A DNA stretch of 64,000 nt from assembly GCF_950295315.1 (NCBI RefSeq), contig NC_080164.1, positions 14,996,427-15,060,426 on the forward strand. Reading direction: 5' to 3'. The notes under the pieces were generated by a model, which was given only the letters and a program-made list of their open reading frames with translations, had not been told where the DNA came from and ran no database searches. Every line of letters starts with the position of its first letter. Within the stretch, counting starts at the first letter, position 1. Made by a program: the position numbers and the translations under genes. Positions 9,590 to 21,441 of this stretch are shown one piece after another. Source of the DNA: Erinaceus europaeus. Its lineage: Eukaryota > Chordata > Mammalia > Eulipotyphla > Erinaceidae.

Positions 9590-10880
9590 TGATTATGATA
9601 TCTCTGACTGGCTTACTTTGTTTATCTTTCTTGGATTTCATCAGCCTTTTGGACCTCTGGGGTTTTCGTTTGAAAACATCTTTCTCTACATACTCATTTG
9701 TATTCTCCTCTGATTTTTGGATACCAATTTACATTGGGTACCGTGTGCATTTAGATTGCTTGAGACGTTACCACAAATGACTGGTGCTTACTTTCCTGCT
9801 CATTTTCTTACATTCCCTTGCTCCCATTTTATTTTACTTTCGATATTTTCTATTGCTGTGTTTTCACATTAACTGTTCTGTTGTTACATGTACCCAGTGT
9901 ATTTTTATTTTATTATTATTTCTAGACATCCCATTTGGGGCCTTAACAAAACCACGCACTTCTCAGCACTTTCATATCTTGTCTATGTCTGAACATGTTG
10001 GGGGATGTTGATAGTATTTCTTTTATCTCTGGCACTTTTGTGTCTGTGTCTACTGACTTGTTATTCCCCTACTTGGTTATGGGTGATCTTTTTAATCTAT
10101 ATGCACGACAAACTTTCACTGGATTTCTGACATTATGAATTTTACGTTGTTGGGTGTTAGATTCTGTTTTGGTTCTTGAAATAATATTGGTCTAAGTTTT
10201 GGTATGCATTCACAATCTTTTTAAATCATTCTGACGGTTTTTTGTTTGTTTGTTTGTTTGTTTTCCTTCTAGACTTGCTTTGATTTAAAGAAGCCTTATT
10301 AGAGTGGGTTCAAGGCAGCACTTGAACCGAAAATGGGAATCCTTTTTTCCAAGAGCTAATTCAGAGTTGGTCTCCTTCTGAGGACTTTACTTTATCTCTA
10401 GCGTACTAAGAGGTATTTTCACTCTAGTTGGGGGAAATTCAAGTTAGGCCTAACCTAATGTGAGCCTCAGGAATTCTTTGGCCTATTTGTTTTTTAGTGG
10501 TCCTTTCTCCAACCTCAGGCGGCTTCTTCCCACACATGACAGACTGATAACTCTGCCAAATAAATACTTGAGGGGACATCTCTGCAGAGCTCTGGAGCTA
10601 GTCCCCTCTCGTAGGTATGCATCTCCTACACATTCTCACTTCTTTGGCTGACCTGAGTAGGTTCTGCAACTTTCTTTATTCTTTTTCTTTGTTTTCCTTC
10701 CTTTTAAAGGAAGGTTCTGCAACTTTCTGAGGCTGCCAGGCTCTGTTGGAGTTCACCCTGTCCTTGCCCCCATCCTGGAAACTACTGTGAAAATGTCAGC
10801 TGGGGGCAATTGTCGCCTCCTCTCTGGGAATCCCATTCCTGCAGGACTGTTTCCCTGTGTCTGAAAACTGTTGTGCTAGC
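9590..10880 (-). mobile_element. Ancient L1 (L1M-type) 3' region
   Basis: Long AT-rich stretch with words of the antisense L1M 3' end: tttgattatgatatctctgac at the start, then ttctgacattatgaattttac with gttgttgggtgttaga, and tggagctagtcccc. No frame survives. Assigned by eye, so subfamily and ends are uncertain. Confidence 0.5.
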
Positions 10881-13450
10881 TATTCTATCCAGTTGTCTGG
10901 TTGGGAACCAAGAGAAGGAGTAACGGGATTCCCGTGACTTTTTCATGGCTATTGTTAAATGTTTCTTTCCATCCCCTTTATTTTGGGCTCACATGTGGGC
11001 TTAAGTCAAAGAAACCAGCTGGCTTCTGCTCTGTGTTTCAGCTATTAGGCTTACCTGGTACTGGTGATCCCAATCTTTTGATGAGAAGCAGACGATTTTG
11101 TCATATGCACCCCTCTCCCTTTCACTTTTTATTATAGTGGCAAGGTGGCGATTCGAGAGTCATGGTTTTCTGAAATTAGGCCCAATACCACGTGACTTCA
11201 GTAAATTCTTAGTCCTTTTACTTTTCAGTGAGTTAATACCCAGTTATATTTAGTATTTTTTCAACACCCCCCACCCCCTTTATAAAGTGTTCCTTTGGCT
11301 TTGTGAGAGGGAAAGACCTCAGAGAACTGATGGCAGAGTACTGGTGTATGCGGGCCCGGGACACCCTGGGGCTTCATACGTGTGAGTCCTCCCTGGCCCC
11401 TTCCACAGCTCTTTTGATTGCTGCTACTTGCCTTTTATTTTGTCATTTAAAAAAATGATTTTCTTTGCTGGTAGTTATCTGGTTGTCATCTTTTACCTGG
11501 GTTCTATTCTTTATCTTTCAACGTGTGTTTTTCTACATCATAGGATCTTGGGAGGAATTTTATCTTAGTTTTCTTCCCATTTTCGGTCTTTGCTTCCCTC
11601 TCAGAAGTGAAAGAATCAGCAAATAACAGGATAGATGTAGACATTTGTATTCACATGTATCAGTTGTGATATATGCTGTTGATTTAGTATGTTTTCAAGG
11701 CAAATAGTAAATTTATATCTACCCAAGGTATTAGAAATGGAGAGATGAAAGCTTACACTTATTTACAATTCTCTAAAGTTCTGTACAATTTTCTTTAGAA
11801 TCCTAAGCTTTAGTCTGATCCTTTTTCACATTCTGAAAGTCTGATTTTCTTCACCTGTGGTTGCCTTTCTGTTCATTATGATTGTCAGTATAGCTTTGAG
11901 TCACATGGGAAATGTTTGGAATTTAACTGCTTTTCTTTTTTGGCTAAACTTATAGTTTCAGTATTTCTATAGATAAACTGTGAATTAAATAACTTCCTCT
12001 TTGAGTCAGCTGGAAACTTTTGACAGATTGATACCCAGAACACGGGTGGGTGATACCACTTTCTAAAATGCGAATTGGTCAGCTAATGTCTCCCATCTCT
12101 GACAAATCTGCTTTTGAGAGGTTGGGCCGTTTCTTCTGTCTATAGTCGTCCTAGCTTGTCTTGTAGCAATCTCTGCATCAAAATAGACATTTTGAAAAAT
12201 GTCAGTGCTTTATCACAGTCCAGTCTTTCTGAAAGCATTTTCAAGAAAGCAGCAAACTTTCAGATTTAACTTAGAATTTAACTGCAGCTGAATTTATTTA
12301 CTCAGTTACCTTGGCTCCAACCATAGCTGGATAAACACACCCCCTCTGAGAAGGTCTTGCTCAGAGGCTCCATGTGGGCAGTGATTTACATTAACAACTT
12401 CTTTTTTCCTGGCTTTTGTTAGGTATATTGGACATCACTTCTCTTATTTCTTCTAGTCTAGAATCCTAACAGTTTTTATTTTTAAGAAGACAAATATGTT
12501 TAGAATTATGCTGATACGGTTTAGGAATTAAATGTAAAGTAAATAAGCATGAGGTCACTTGGTAGAATTCTATAATTGTTGAGATGATCAGGTAGGAGAA
12601 AATGAGTATTGAACCTAATGAGTATTCACTTACAAATGTGTGTGGTTCTTTTAAGTCGAGTAACTGCTAAAGCTGTGCAGTGAACAATAATCTAAATCAG
12701 AGAAACAGAAAATATAAAAGTATAAGCACATTTTTTCTGAAGAAAGCCAGCACAATTGGGAAGAAAAACAACAAAACAGAAAATATGTTTAGAGGGGATC
12801 TTAAATACTGTCTTAACATTGCTATGAGTATTAAAAAAATATCTACAACACAAGGATTCCAGTGAGACGATTGATAGAGGATATACCCACTAGGCCATAT
12901 GATCACAGAGTACATGCACATAGAAAAGGAGTTCATTCTCACGGCCCATGATGAATAATCACAATAAAGGAAAGGTCTGTAGACCTTTGTCTTTGGAATT
13001 GGTGCAGCTGGTTTCGGGGAGTAGCATTTATTTAAAAACAAAAAAATTGTAACCATTAGTTTAATAATTCTGCTCGAAAACTAGCCATAACTAAATGATT
13101 CAAGGGATAAAAAGCTGCATTAGAGCTATGTTCACACACTATTTATAATAGTAAAATGGAAAATAACTGGTCAATTGTGGGAATTTTGATGTATTATTTT
13201 AATAAATACCCAAATAATTCATTTCTGTTACATATGAGAAAGAAACACAAGATAAAACAAGAACGCTTGTCTTTTTTGCTCTTTGCTGTAACACCAGTGC
13301 TTAAAATAGCTTGGTTCCTCTTAGGAAGTCAGCAGTTGTTATTGTCGAAGTAAACCAAACAACAGAGTGATGTTAAGTTAAATTGAAATATATACATATA
13401 CACCTTGTTTGTTATTACCTTCATGAGTAAGGAAGATGAGGGAGCAAGTG
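10881..13450. other. Largely unique, repeat-poor
   Basis: No SINE seen over about 2.5 kb. 13070-13240 (cacactatttataatagtaaaatgg) resembles a very old plus-strand L1 3' region. 11290-11395 may be a remnant SINE. No convincing exon. Confidence 0.4.
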
Positions 13451-13559
13451 GGCTAATGAATTTTTTTTTTTTTTTTTGAAGTTTGAATCGGAGTTTGAAA
13501 GCTCAACAGAATATGATTTTGAGGCTGGGTTGGTTTCCTGCGTTCTGCCATTCTAGGCC

Positions 13560-13737
13560 CACCTTTTCACACAGAGACAGGGAGAGAGGGAGAGATGCCA
13601 CTACAGCATTTTTTCCTTTTTTTAAACCTGAGCACTGGTGGGCTCTGGTTCATGGCGGTGTATGGGACTGTACCTGGATACTGGATGGCGCGCTTGACAA
13701 ATCAACACATAACCAGGCGAGCTATCTGGCTAGCCCT
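13560..13737 (-). mobile_element. SINE-C, degenerate
   Basis: agagacagggagagagg, then aaacctgagcactggtgggctctggttcatgg and aaccaggcgagctatctgg. The centre is strongly diverged. Confidence 0.55.
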
Positions 13738-13844
13738 GATTTTTTTTTTTTTTTTTTTTAAATGATAGGCCAGGAATCGAAGCCAGGGTGTCGTCTGTCT
13801 GTTCTGCCTCCCTGTGACCTCCCTCCATCCAGTACTTTATTTAT

Positions 13845-14045
13845 TTCTGACCTATATATTTTTCATAAGAGAGAAAAGGAAGCAAAAAGGTGAAGAGGCG
13901 TGTGAGAAACACCAGAATACCACACCGCCATCCAAGGAACCCCACTTCTCTCCACCCCCGGTGGCTCTCACAGGGTGCTGGGGATTGAACCTGAGGCTTC
14001 ACACAAAGATGGGGAGCTACCTTCCTGACCACTAGACTATCATTC
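13845..14045 (-). mobile_element. SINE-E, old
   Basis: ataagagagaaaaggaagc, gagaaacaccagaatacca, gctggggattgaacctgaggc and ccttcctgaccactagactat, a reversed tRNA-headed order. Confidence 0.5.
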
Positions 14046-14059
14046 TCTTGGGAGCCAAC

Positions 14060-14867
14060 ACCACCTGGGAAAGGCGCTCCAGAGACACGGTCCGTCTGAG
14101 GCACTTTGCTGATTGGAGAGTGAGGTTGGGACTGAGATGCAGATGGAGGCAGTGTCATGAGTGAGCCTATAAGCTCAGCTCACTAGGTGGGACATCGTCC
14201 TGGCGTGTGGCAAGTCACAGATGGTTTTTCAACAGAAGTTGACATAGAGTCTTTTCATTCCAGAAGTTTAACTTGGCCTTAGCGTCTAGGACAAGTTCGG
14301 GCAAGGAAGTCAGTTCCAACTGGAAGTAAAGTGGAGCTTCATGTGAGAAGTTGAATTCTAGTAATCCTAAGGCTGTTTTGTTTTTCATCTTGCACTATGG
14401 TTAGGAATCTGATAATTTGTCTTTTGCACTGAAGTTACTTTTGTTAATTTTAAAAGTCAAACTTGGTTATGTAAAAGGAGAAACAGTCTTAACTATGATC
14501 TGATGAACTGTGCCCCATAGCTGTATAATTCTTTTAGTTTTACTTTTGTTTTTGTAAATCTTTCCTTCTCAGTGAAGAGAGAAGGAAACAATGCCGACTA
14601 TCACTACTTGTACTGTCCAAAATAATGTTAGAGTAACTTTTTAAAAATTAATAAACATCAAGTCTTAGAGGGTCAGACCTGAAATAATTGAGTTCGCTCC
14701 AGGGCTTTATGAAATAGTAACTTTTTTGTTTGTTTGTTTGTTTGTTGTCCCTGGCATTTAACATATTAATGACACTTGGGAAGTGCAAGTTAACATTTAT
14801 GAAGCAGGCCATTGTGCTGACTTAGAGGAGTGAGATTTACTTCGAAGGAACTAAAAAAAGGTTTTAT
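14060..14867. other. Unique sequence
   Basis: Contains (TTTG)n at about 14725-14745. The acceptor-like ctttccttctcag at 14558-14570 is not followed by a donor. Confidence 0.45.
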
Positions 14868-15101
14868 AGAAAAAAACCAATTTGGGGGCCAGGAGGTGGT
14901 GCACCTGGTTAAGCACTCAGGTTACAGTGCACAAGGGCCCAGCTTCAGCCTCCTGATCCCCATCTACAGGGGGAAAAGTTTTGCAAGTGGTGAAGCAGGT
15001 CTGCAAGTGTCTCTCTCTCTCCCTCTCTATCTCCCCCTCCACTCTCAGTGTCTCTCTGGCTTTACCCAATAATAAATAAAAATTAAAAAAGAAAAAACCA
15101 A
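14868..15101 (+). mobile_element. SINE-B with target duplication
   Basis: Body 14884-15088: ggccaggaggtggtgcacc to acccaataataaataaaaa. Flanks gaaaaaaaccaa (ends 14880) and gaaaaaaccaa (ends 15101) are the duplicated target. Confidence 0.92.
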
Positions 15102-15277
15102 CGATTTGTTGCCAGTAGTACAGAACTCATTCTGCATTATTAATAAAACAGAATCATAAAATAAACTGTCTGTAGATTCTTGTGCACATTTTTTAAAGAA
15201 GCAAGAATTTTATTAATTATTTGATTGTTGGGTTTGAGCATTAATGTTTAACATTCAAAATTAAAATTAATTTTAAG

Positions 15278-15484
15278 GTTTTTTATTATCTTTATTTATT
15301 GGGTAGAGACAGTCAGAAATCGAGAGGGGAGGGAGGGATAGAGAGGGTGAGAGACAGAGAGACACCTGCAGACCTGCTTCACCACTTGTGAAGCTTTCCC
15401 CCTGCAGGTGGGGACTGGGGGCTCAAACCTGATGAGTCCTTGTGCACTGTAACATGTGCGCTCAACTAGATGTACCCACCCGGT
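15278..15484 (-). mobile_element. SINE-B
   Basis: ttatttattgggtagagac, gaagctttccccctgcagg, catgtgcgctcaactagatg, ending in cacccgg. Complete apart from a small change near the B box (aaacctgatgag). Confidence 0.9.
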
Positions 15485-15499
15485 TTTTTTAACTTAAAA

Positions 15500-15795
15500 T
15501 TTTTCTTTATTTTTCTTTATTGGATAGAGACAGCCAGAAATCGAGAGGGTAGGGAGAGAGAGGTAGAAAGAGGGCAGAGGGTAGGGAGCATAATGGTTAT
15601 ACAAAGAGACCCTCATGTCCGAGGCTCCAAAGCCCCAGGTTCAGGCCCCCACACCACCGAAGAGAGAGGTAGAGAGAGAGAGACACCCGCAACTTTCAAA
15701 GCTTCCCCTCTGCAGGTAAGGACCGGGGACTCGAACCGAGAACCTTGCACATTGTAGTGTGTGTGCTCAACCAGCTGCGCCGCCCCCTGGCCCCT
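15500..15795 (-). mobile_element. SINE-B split by a SINE-C
   Basis: The 3' part (15500-15572: tttattggatagagacagcc) and the 5' part (15661-15795: gacacccgcaac..gcgccgccccctggcccc) are one element separated by the SINE-C at 15573-15660. Confidence 0.9.
15573..15660 (+). mobile_element. SINE-C inserted in SINE-B, no A tail
   Basis: gggagcataatggttatac through aggttcaggcccccacaccaccga, ending there without an A tail. The host sequence agagagaggtaga is repeated on both sides (15555 and 15661), so a target duplication bounds it. Confidence 0.85.
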
Positions 15796-15796
15796 G

Positions 15797-15938
15797 TTTT
15801 TTTTTTTTTTTTTTTTTCTTTTTATGAGATTGATGGGGAGAGGTCAGAGCTCTACTGCGCCCTCTGCAGTGCTGAGGGTGGAGCCCAGGGCCTCATGCAC
15901 GCAGGACTTGCTTTCCACCACTAAGCTTTGCCACCAGC
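15797..15938 (-). mobile_element. tRNA-headed SINE (C/D-like), old
   Basis: T23 run, then tgctgagggtggagcccagggcctcatgcacgc and accactaagctttgcc. Resembles SINE-D/E heads reversed. Its end abuts the LTR-like block. Confidence 0.55.
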
Positions 15939-16475
15939 TGTTGCCGGGTGTCCTACGCCCCAGGGAAACGGCAGCAACACGGGGAACCGGTAGTGAGGGT
16001 GAGGCGAGGAGGAAAGGACCATCTTCGGGGAGTGCTTCAGAGAGACAGCTCATTTATTGTTCACACACGGGGTTAGGTATACTGATCGCCATCCAATAGG
16101 AACATAGGGAACTATTAACCCAGTGAAGATTAATTACCCCCAGGTGCACCTTATTCATGCTCTTGGGTCACATCTGCTTCTCATATCCAGCTCGGGCTCA
16201 AAGGCAAGTTACCAGCCTATAAGGACCCAAGTCACGGCCTTAGAAAGGGAGGTCACGTATCCGTCACACACAAGAAACGGGAACCTTTAGGGTATGTTGT
16301 GTAAGGAGGCGGCTCCCTTTTGCCCCTTAGCTTGGTGCCAACTCAGCCTACACAGTCAAGGAGGGACATGCCTTTAGGCCAGGCCGGCCTTGGGGTCTGC
16401 CTCCTCAACACTCAATGCAGAAGTGACAGGCCTCTGCCCAGGTTGGGGGAGCTGCACCTCCCACGCCCAGCCACA
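15939..16475 (-). mobile_element. Solo-LTR-like element (endogenous retrovirus)
   Basis: Read on the minus strand, a 537-bp block begins TGTGGCTGGG and ends CCGGCAACA (TG...CA). An AATAAA lies at 16058-16053, about 115 bases before the end, as expected for R-U5. It is GC-richer than its neighbours and unlike the SINE or L1 families. The TGT..ACA ends suggest a class II (ERVK/IAP-like) LTR. I see no matching target duplication and no internal viral genes. Inference from ends and polyadenylation signal only. Confidence 0.5.
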
Positions 16476-16783
16476 GAATGAAAGTTTCAGATGACCGACC
16501 ATTCCATTGAGTTATTTGAATACTTGCTTAATGGAGTATACCTGTGCCCAATAAAATTGTTTTGTATTTTCAGAGTTAGAGGTTGAATTGGGAAGGGCTT
16601 TGCTGAGTAAGTGATGCTTTATCTGGCTCTTAGAATTTGCTTACTGAGTCTGCCCTGTTAGTTCTGCATGCCAGGCGCTGGCTTGTGCTTATGCCTGAGA
16701 GGACCCTTTCTTTCTCTAAGGGACTAGCGCACTTTGATGTTTCAGTTGACAGCTATGAAAAAAGTTCTGTAGATGTCAAATCA
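16476..16783. other. Unique sequence
   Basis: No feature recognised apart from ordinary mixed-composition DNA. Confidence 0.45.
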
Positions 16784-17082
16784 CCTCTCATAGTCTTTAA
16801 AAAACATTTATTTATTTGTTCCCTTTTGTTGCCCTTGTTTTCTTGTTGTGGTTATTGTTGTTGGTGGATAGGACAGAGAGAAGTGGAGAGAGGAGGGGAA
16901 GACAGAGAGGGGGAAGAGAAAACAGACACCTGCAGACCTGCTACACAGCTTGTGAAGCGACTCCCCTGCCGGTGGGGAGCCGGGGCTTGAACCGGGATCC
17001 TTACCTCGGCCCTTGCGCTTTGCACCACGTGTGCTTAACCCACTGCGCTACGACCACTGACTCCCCATTTCTCATAGTTTTA
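16784..17082 (-). mobile_element. SINE-A with target duplication
   Basis: Body 16800-17066 is complete to ctgactcccc. Flanks ctctcatagtctttaa and tttctcatagttttaa are the duplicated target with a few changes. Confidence 0.92.
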
Positions 17083-17239
17083 AGACAGATAGCTTTGATG
17101 TTAACTTAGACTGAAGAGAATTAGGAAGGAATATTTGCCAGTAGTGGAAATGTTGTATATCTCAGCCCTGGTGTTCTCCCTTGTCAGCACTCCATTATAC
17201 AAATACATTTATATTTCAGTTAGGCACATTTTATCCCTC

Positions 17240-17325
17240 CTGCTCAGCTCTTGCTTATGGTGGTGCTGGGGATTGAACCTGGAACCCCAGAGCCTCAGGC
17301 CTGAGGTTATCTCTCTAATTCACAA
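17240..17325 (-). mobile_element. SINE-C, 5' and 3' short
   Basis: gctcagctcttgcttatggtggtgctggggattgaacctgg and agcctcaggcctgaggttatctc. The usual tttgcataaccattatg is replaced. Confidence 0.8.
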
Positions 17326-17410
17326 TTTTATTCCATATAAGTATTTTTTTTCTGTGATATTTACTTAAAAACTATCTGTGAAATTATATTGCTTTAAGAT
17401 TTGTACCTAG

Positions 17411-17690
17411 TATTTAATTTTTTTCCCTTTTTGTTGCCTTTTTAAAAAGTTGTTGTTGTGGTTATTATTATTGTTTTAATTGATATTGTTGTTGAATAGG
17501 AAAGAGAGAAATGGAGAGAGGAAGGGAAGACAGAGGGGGAGAGAAAGATAAGACACCCCTGCAGACCTGCTTCACCACCTATGAAGCCACCCTGCAGGTG
17601 GGGAGTCAGGGGCTTGAACTGGGATCCTTATGCTGGTCCTTGCACTTTGCACCATGTGCGCTTAACCTTCTGTGCTACCGCCTGACCCCC
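17411..17690 (-). mobile_element. SINE-A
   Basis: tttttccctttttgttgcc, ggaaagagagaaatggag, cttgaactgggatcc, gcttaaccttctgtgctaccgc. Complete but older than the 63058 copy. Confidence 0.92.
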
Positions 17691-17704
17691 ATTTAAAATT
17701 TTTT

Positions 17705-17907
17705 TTTTATTTAGCTACTTTACTGGGGAAATACTGAGTTGCATGGCTGTCGCAGGTGTCCCTAGTATTCCTGACATGCAGTTCCTCAGAAATAGTCTTT
17801 TGGCTGTCCATTTTCAGTTTGCTCAGCTTCTTGACTTTAATTTTCACTGAATTTGGAAACGTTGGACTTTTCTTCATAATAAAAAAAATACATTTGTCCA
17901 TTCTTAT
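17705..17907. other. Unique sequence
   Basis: Short unique interval. No feature seen. Confidence 0.4.
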
Positions 17908-17959
17908 TTATCGTTAATGAAAGAGATATACACAGAGAAAGAAGGATTGAGATAAAGAT

Positions 17960-17990
<31 letters not shown>

Positions 17991-18098
17991 CCCAGTCCAT
18001 TGCTCAGCTCTGGTTTATGGTGATGCTGGGGATTGAACCTGGAACCTCAGAGCCTCAGACATGAGAGTCTTGTAGAACCATTATACTATCTCCCCAAC
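17908..18098 (-). mobile_element. SINE-C with internal (GATA)n
   Basis: gctcagctctggtttatggtgatgctggggattgaacc to ccattatactatctcccc. A GATA array of about 8 units (17959-17990) sits in the purine-rich 3' part. Confidence 0.88.
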
Positions 18099-18124
18099 CC
18101 TCAAAAAGAAAAGAAAAAGGAAAA

Positions 18125-19045
18125 AAAAAAGCTTTTAAATCCACATATTTTCGCCTTTCCTTCTGGAGCTGTGATGATGTGAATGTTAAGTCTTCTCTGA
18201 TGTTTACAGACTCATCAGACTGATGAGGCTGTTACTCGGTTTGGATACTTTGTATTGACCAAACATTAAATTCACTGATTCTTCTGCCATTCCTTTTTTG
18301 TAAGTCAAAGAATTTAATGTTGGTTATTTTGTTTTCAGCTCTAAAATTTCCACATCGTTGTTCTTTATATCTTTGCTGAGACCTTCTGGTTTTCCCATCT
18401 GTTCCAGGAGTGTCCATTAATGCTTGTTGGAATGTCTTACTGATCGCTGCTTTTGAAGCTTTGGGAGATAACTCGAACATGTCTGTCATTGCAGTAGTGG
18501 TGTCTGTTGCCTTTTTCTAAGATGAGTGGAGGATTTCCATACATTCTGCTTTTTCTTCCTTTCACGAGTCTATTTATTATCTTCAATAAATTAGGAGAAT
18601 AAGAATAGTGAAAGAAATAGAACCAGTCTTTATAAAGTAGAAACAAGCAGCGAGGGAGTTAACTGGTCAAACACCAGCCATGTGCTACAGTGGTGCTAGG
18701 ACTTCTTCTCTTGCGCTCTCTCACGATTTACTATTTTTTTAATTTTATTTATTATTAATAGTATGTTATAAGATTGTAAGATTACAATGTGTAGTTCCCC
18801 ACTGTCTAATGTGATTTAAATCATAAACTGAATCTTAGAGTGGAAATAATATCTGCTATTTGTAAAGACAATGTCAGAACACTGCGGGTAAGTGCTGACT
18901 TCGTTCCTTGACACTAATAACCAGAAAGTTTTAGTTCACTTTCCTCTTTTCTTTTTTCTCTTCTCCTCTTCCTTCCTTTTCTCCTTCTTCTTTTCTGATT
19001 TCAGTGTTTGGAAATTATCATCTACTGCATGTAAGGAAGAGACAG

Positions 19046-19046
<1 letters not shown>
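18125..19046. other. Unique, with small L1-3' remnant
   Basis: 18725-18800 (tattattaatagtatg..ataagattgtaag) resembles the distal end of the L1 3' UTR on the minus strand. Nothing else recognised. Confidence 0.4.

Positions 19047-19116
<70 letters not shown>
19047..19116. repeat. (CA)n microsatellite, 70 bp
   Basis: About 33 almost uninterrupted CA units, the longest dinucleotide array in the window. Its pure state predicts length polymorphism. Confidence 0.98.
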
Positions 19117-19117
<1 letters not shown>

Positions 19118-19619
19118 ACTACTTCTCTGAACTGGGATTACTTAACACAGAGCCAGTTTCTAAATGCTGCTGTAGCTTTTGTGTTTTGGGTTGGACCTTT
19201 TTGTTGTTGACCTCAACAAGTTTCCTCTTTGACTTAGGCTCTAGGTAATTTATCCACTTGCTTCTTTCCCCGGAGAATTTTCTTTCTCTCCCACACGTGG
19301 CCAGGACAGAAGCACAGTGATGTTCAGAGCCTCGCCCCTCATACTTGCCACCCAGGCTCATATTCTTGTTTGTCAGGATTTTGCAGCTAAGAGTTTGAGG
19401 GAAGATAGAAAGAGGAAGAGGGGGTAGAGGAGAGGTGGCATCATGGAAGAAGTGTCGCACGGGGGTGACAAAACCTAGATGACTTCCTTTTTGTTGTTGC
19501 TGCCAATCTCTTTATGAAATCTATTGAGGTGACACAAATTTCACACGAATAGCATTGATTCACCATTATCCAACATCATGATTGCCATAAATTTAGTTTT
19601 ATCTGCCATCATGCATTTA
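19117..19619. other. Unique sequence
   Basis: Mixed composition. No exon or repeat recognised. Confidence 0.45.
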
Positions 19620-19663
19620 CCCCTTTATTTATTTATTTATTTTTTAAGGAGAGAGAAAGATAC

Positions 19664-19694
<31 letters not shown>

Positions 19695-20112
19695 ACAAGG
19701 AAGAGCCCAGCTTTGATTTATGGTAGTGCTGGGGATTGAACCTGGGAATTTAGAACCTCGGGCATAAAGGTCTTATTTATTTGTTTGTTTGTTTGTTTGT
19801 TTTTGCCTCCAGTTGCTTGGTGCAAGCACTTCAAATCTACTACTTCCTGTGGCCATTTTTTCCTTTCTCTCCCCCCCCCCCACTTTATCCATTGAGATGA
19901 GAAATTGAGAGGGGGAGGGTGAGAGAGAGGAAGGGAGAGAAAGATATAAACACCTGCAGACTTGCCACAACACTTATGAAGGTGTGCCGTGTGTCCCCCC
20001 CCCCCCCCCAGCTGGGAAGCAGGGATTTGAACTTGGAGTACTATGTGTACTTAACCCAGTGCACCACCACCCAGCCCTCCAGGCGTGAAAGCCCTTTGCC
20101 CACAGTCAACCT
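19620..20112 (-). mobile_element. SINE-C split by SINE-A'
   Basis: The first part (19620-19773: agcccagctttgatttatgg, ggggattgaacctggg, gggcataaaggtctt) resumes at 20079 (ggcgtgaaagccctttg). The repeated ggcataaaggtctt/ggcgtgaaagccctt is the host target copied around the SINE-A'. Confidence 0.75.
19774..20078 (-). mobile_element. SINE-A' inserted in SINE-C
   Basis: (GTTT)n, gcctccagttgcttggtgcaagc, T/C-rich, gagggggagggtgagag, acacctgcagacttgcc, C15, cttaacccagtgcaccacc. Diverged, so an old insertion. Confidence 0.82.
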
Positions 20113-20204
20113 TTTTTTTTTAAATATAAATCTTTTTTAAAATTATTATTCTCAAGCACAACTGTTTGAGGAACTGCTGAGAGTCATTACAACCTGCATA
20201 TTGA

Positions 20205-20467
20205 CTGACTACTCCTCCAGAGTTATCACTGGAACTCAGTGTCTGCATGGCAAAGCCACCGGTCCCAGTGGCCGCTGCCCCCCACTTCTTTTGACTTACT
20301 AAGGTAGCGAGAAATTGAGAGTGAGGGGGAGGGAAAGAGGGACACCTGCAGACTGCCTCACTGCTCGTGAAGCTTCCCCACTGTAGTCGGGGAGCTGGGG
20401 CTTGAACCCAGCTCCTTGAGCATTGTAGTGTGTGAGTTCACTCAAGTGCATCACCACCTAGCTCCCC
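20205..20467 (-). mobile_element. SINE-A', diverged
   Basis: ctcctccagagttatcactgg, agcgagaaattgagagtgag, acacctgcagactgc, ggggcttgaacccagctcc. The module is decayed. Confidence 0.8.
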
Positions 20468-20489
20468 ACAATTGACCCTTTTAAAAAGG

Positions 20490-20830
20490 TTTACCCCCCC
20501 CCCCCACCCCCTCACACCCCTCCTGTTCTCCTTTGGTAGCCACCAATCTGCTCTCTATATCAAAGAGGTTTTTTGTTGTTGTTGTTTGTTTGTTTTTTCT
20601 CTTTGGTTCGTGTGCTTTGTTTCTTTATACTCACACATGAATGAAAGCATATGCTACTTTATCTTTCCCTGCTGGGTTTATTTCCTTGAGCTTACTTCCC
20701 TCAGGGTCTACCCATGTTATTGCAAGTGATATCATTTCATTTTTAAAATAGCTGAGCAGTGTTCTTTTGTATATATAAACCATATCTTCTTTATCCAATT
20801 ACCTTAATCGCTTCTTAAAGCCTCCAGTAG
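20490..20830 (-). mobile_element. Ancient L1 fragment (L1M-type)
   Basis: After a poly-C run: ttggtagccaccaatctgctctctat, actcacacatgaatgaaagcatatg, gtctacccatgttattgcaa and tatccaattacctta, in the order of antisense L1M 3'-end sequence. Degenerate. Confidence 0.6.
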
Positions 20831-21299
20831 CCTCTGCCTCTTACTGAGTTGGTAAATTGAAAACTACTCGACTAATGCCTCTTGATTTTTATCCCTTTCT
20901 CGTGAAATCTTTTTGGTCTTCATGATAGGAAGTTTTTCCTTGCAAAGTGACATGTAAACTGAGTTCTGAAGGCTGAGGTAAGAGTTACTAGGTGAAAGAG
21001 AAAGAATATGCAGGCAGATAAAACCTTAAAACTTTAAATGTTTAAAACTTTTTTGAAGTATGGAAAAAAAATACGATCGGATTTGAAAGTGCTGAGAGCG
21101 TCAGCTAATGAAGATGATGGTAATGATATTAGCAGAGAGGGAGACACGAATCATTGGGACAGAGCAGACACCCAGAAAAAGGACCCACGAAAATGTGGCC
21201 AGTTGATCTCTGAGGGATATACAAAAGCAATGAAGAGGGAATGAATAAACTTTTTGAAATTGTTGATGTTGGCTTTATATTCACAATTTAAAAAAATGA
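20831..21299. other. Unique; possible old MIR/L2 piece
   Basis: 20945-21020 (gtgacatgtaaactgagttctgaaggctgag..gttactagg) resembles a plus-strand ancient repeat. Otherwise unrecognised. Confidence 0.35.
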
Positions 21300-21432
21300 C
21301 GCAGGGGTAAATAGCATAATGGTTATGCAAAGAGACTCTCATGCCTGAGTTTCAATCCACTGCACCACCATAAGCCAGAGCTGAACAGTGCTCTGGTTAA
21401 AAAATAATAAATATAATAATAAATATATATGC
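21300..21432 (+). mobile_element. SINE-C, small internal deletion
   Basis: gcataatggttatgcaaag and catgcctgagtttcaatccact (the ggctccaaagtcccagg segment is missing), then gccagagctgaacagtgctctgg and an AATAAT tail. Confidence 0.9.
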
Positions 21433-21441
21433 AAAATTTTA

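Noticed and set aside
19004..19248. Frames with poly-His/Thr or Cys/Val runs
   Set aside because: Produced by (CA)n and (TG)n microsatellites.
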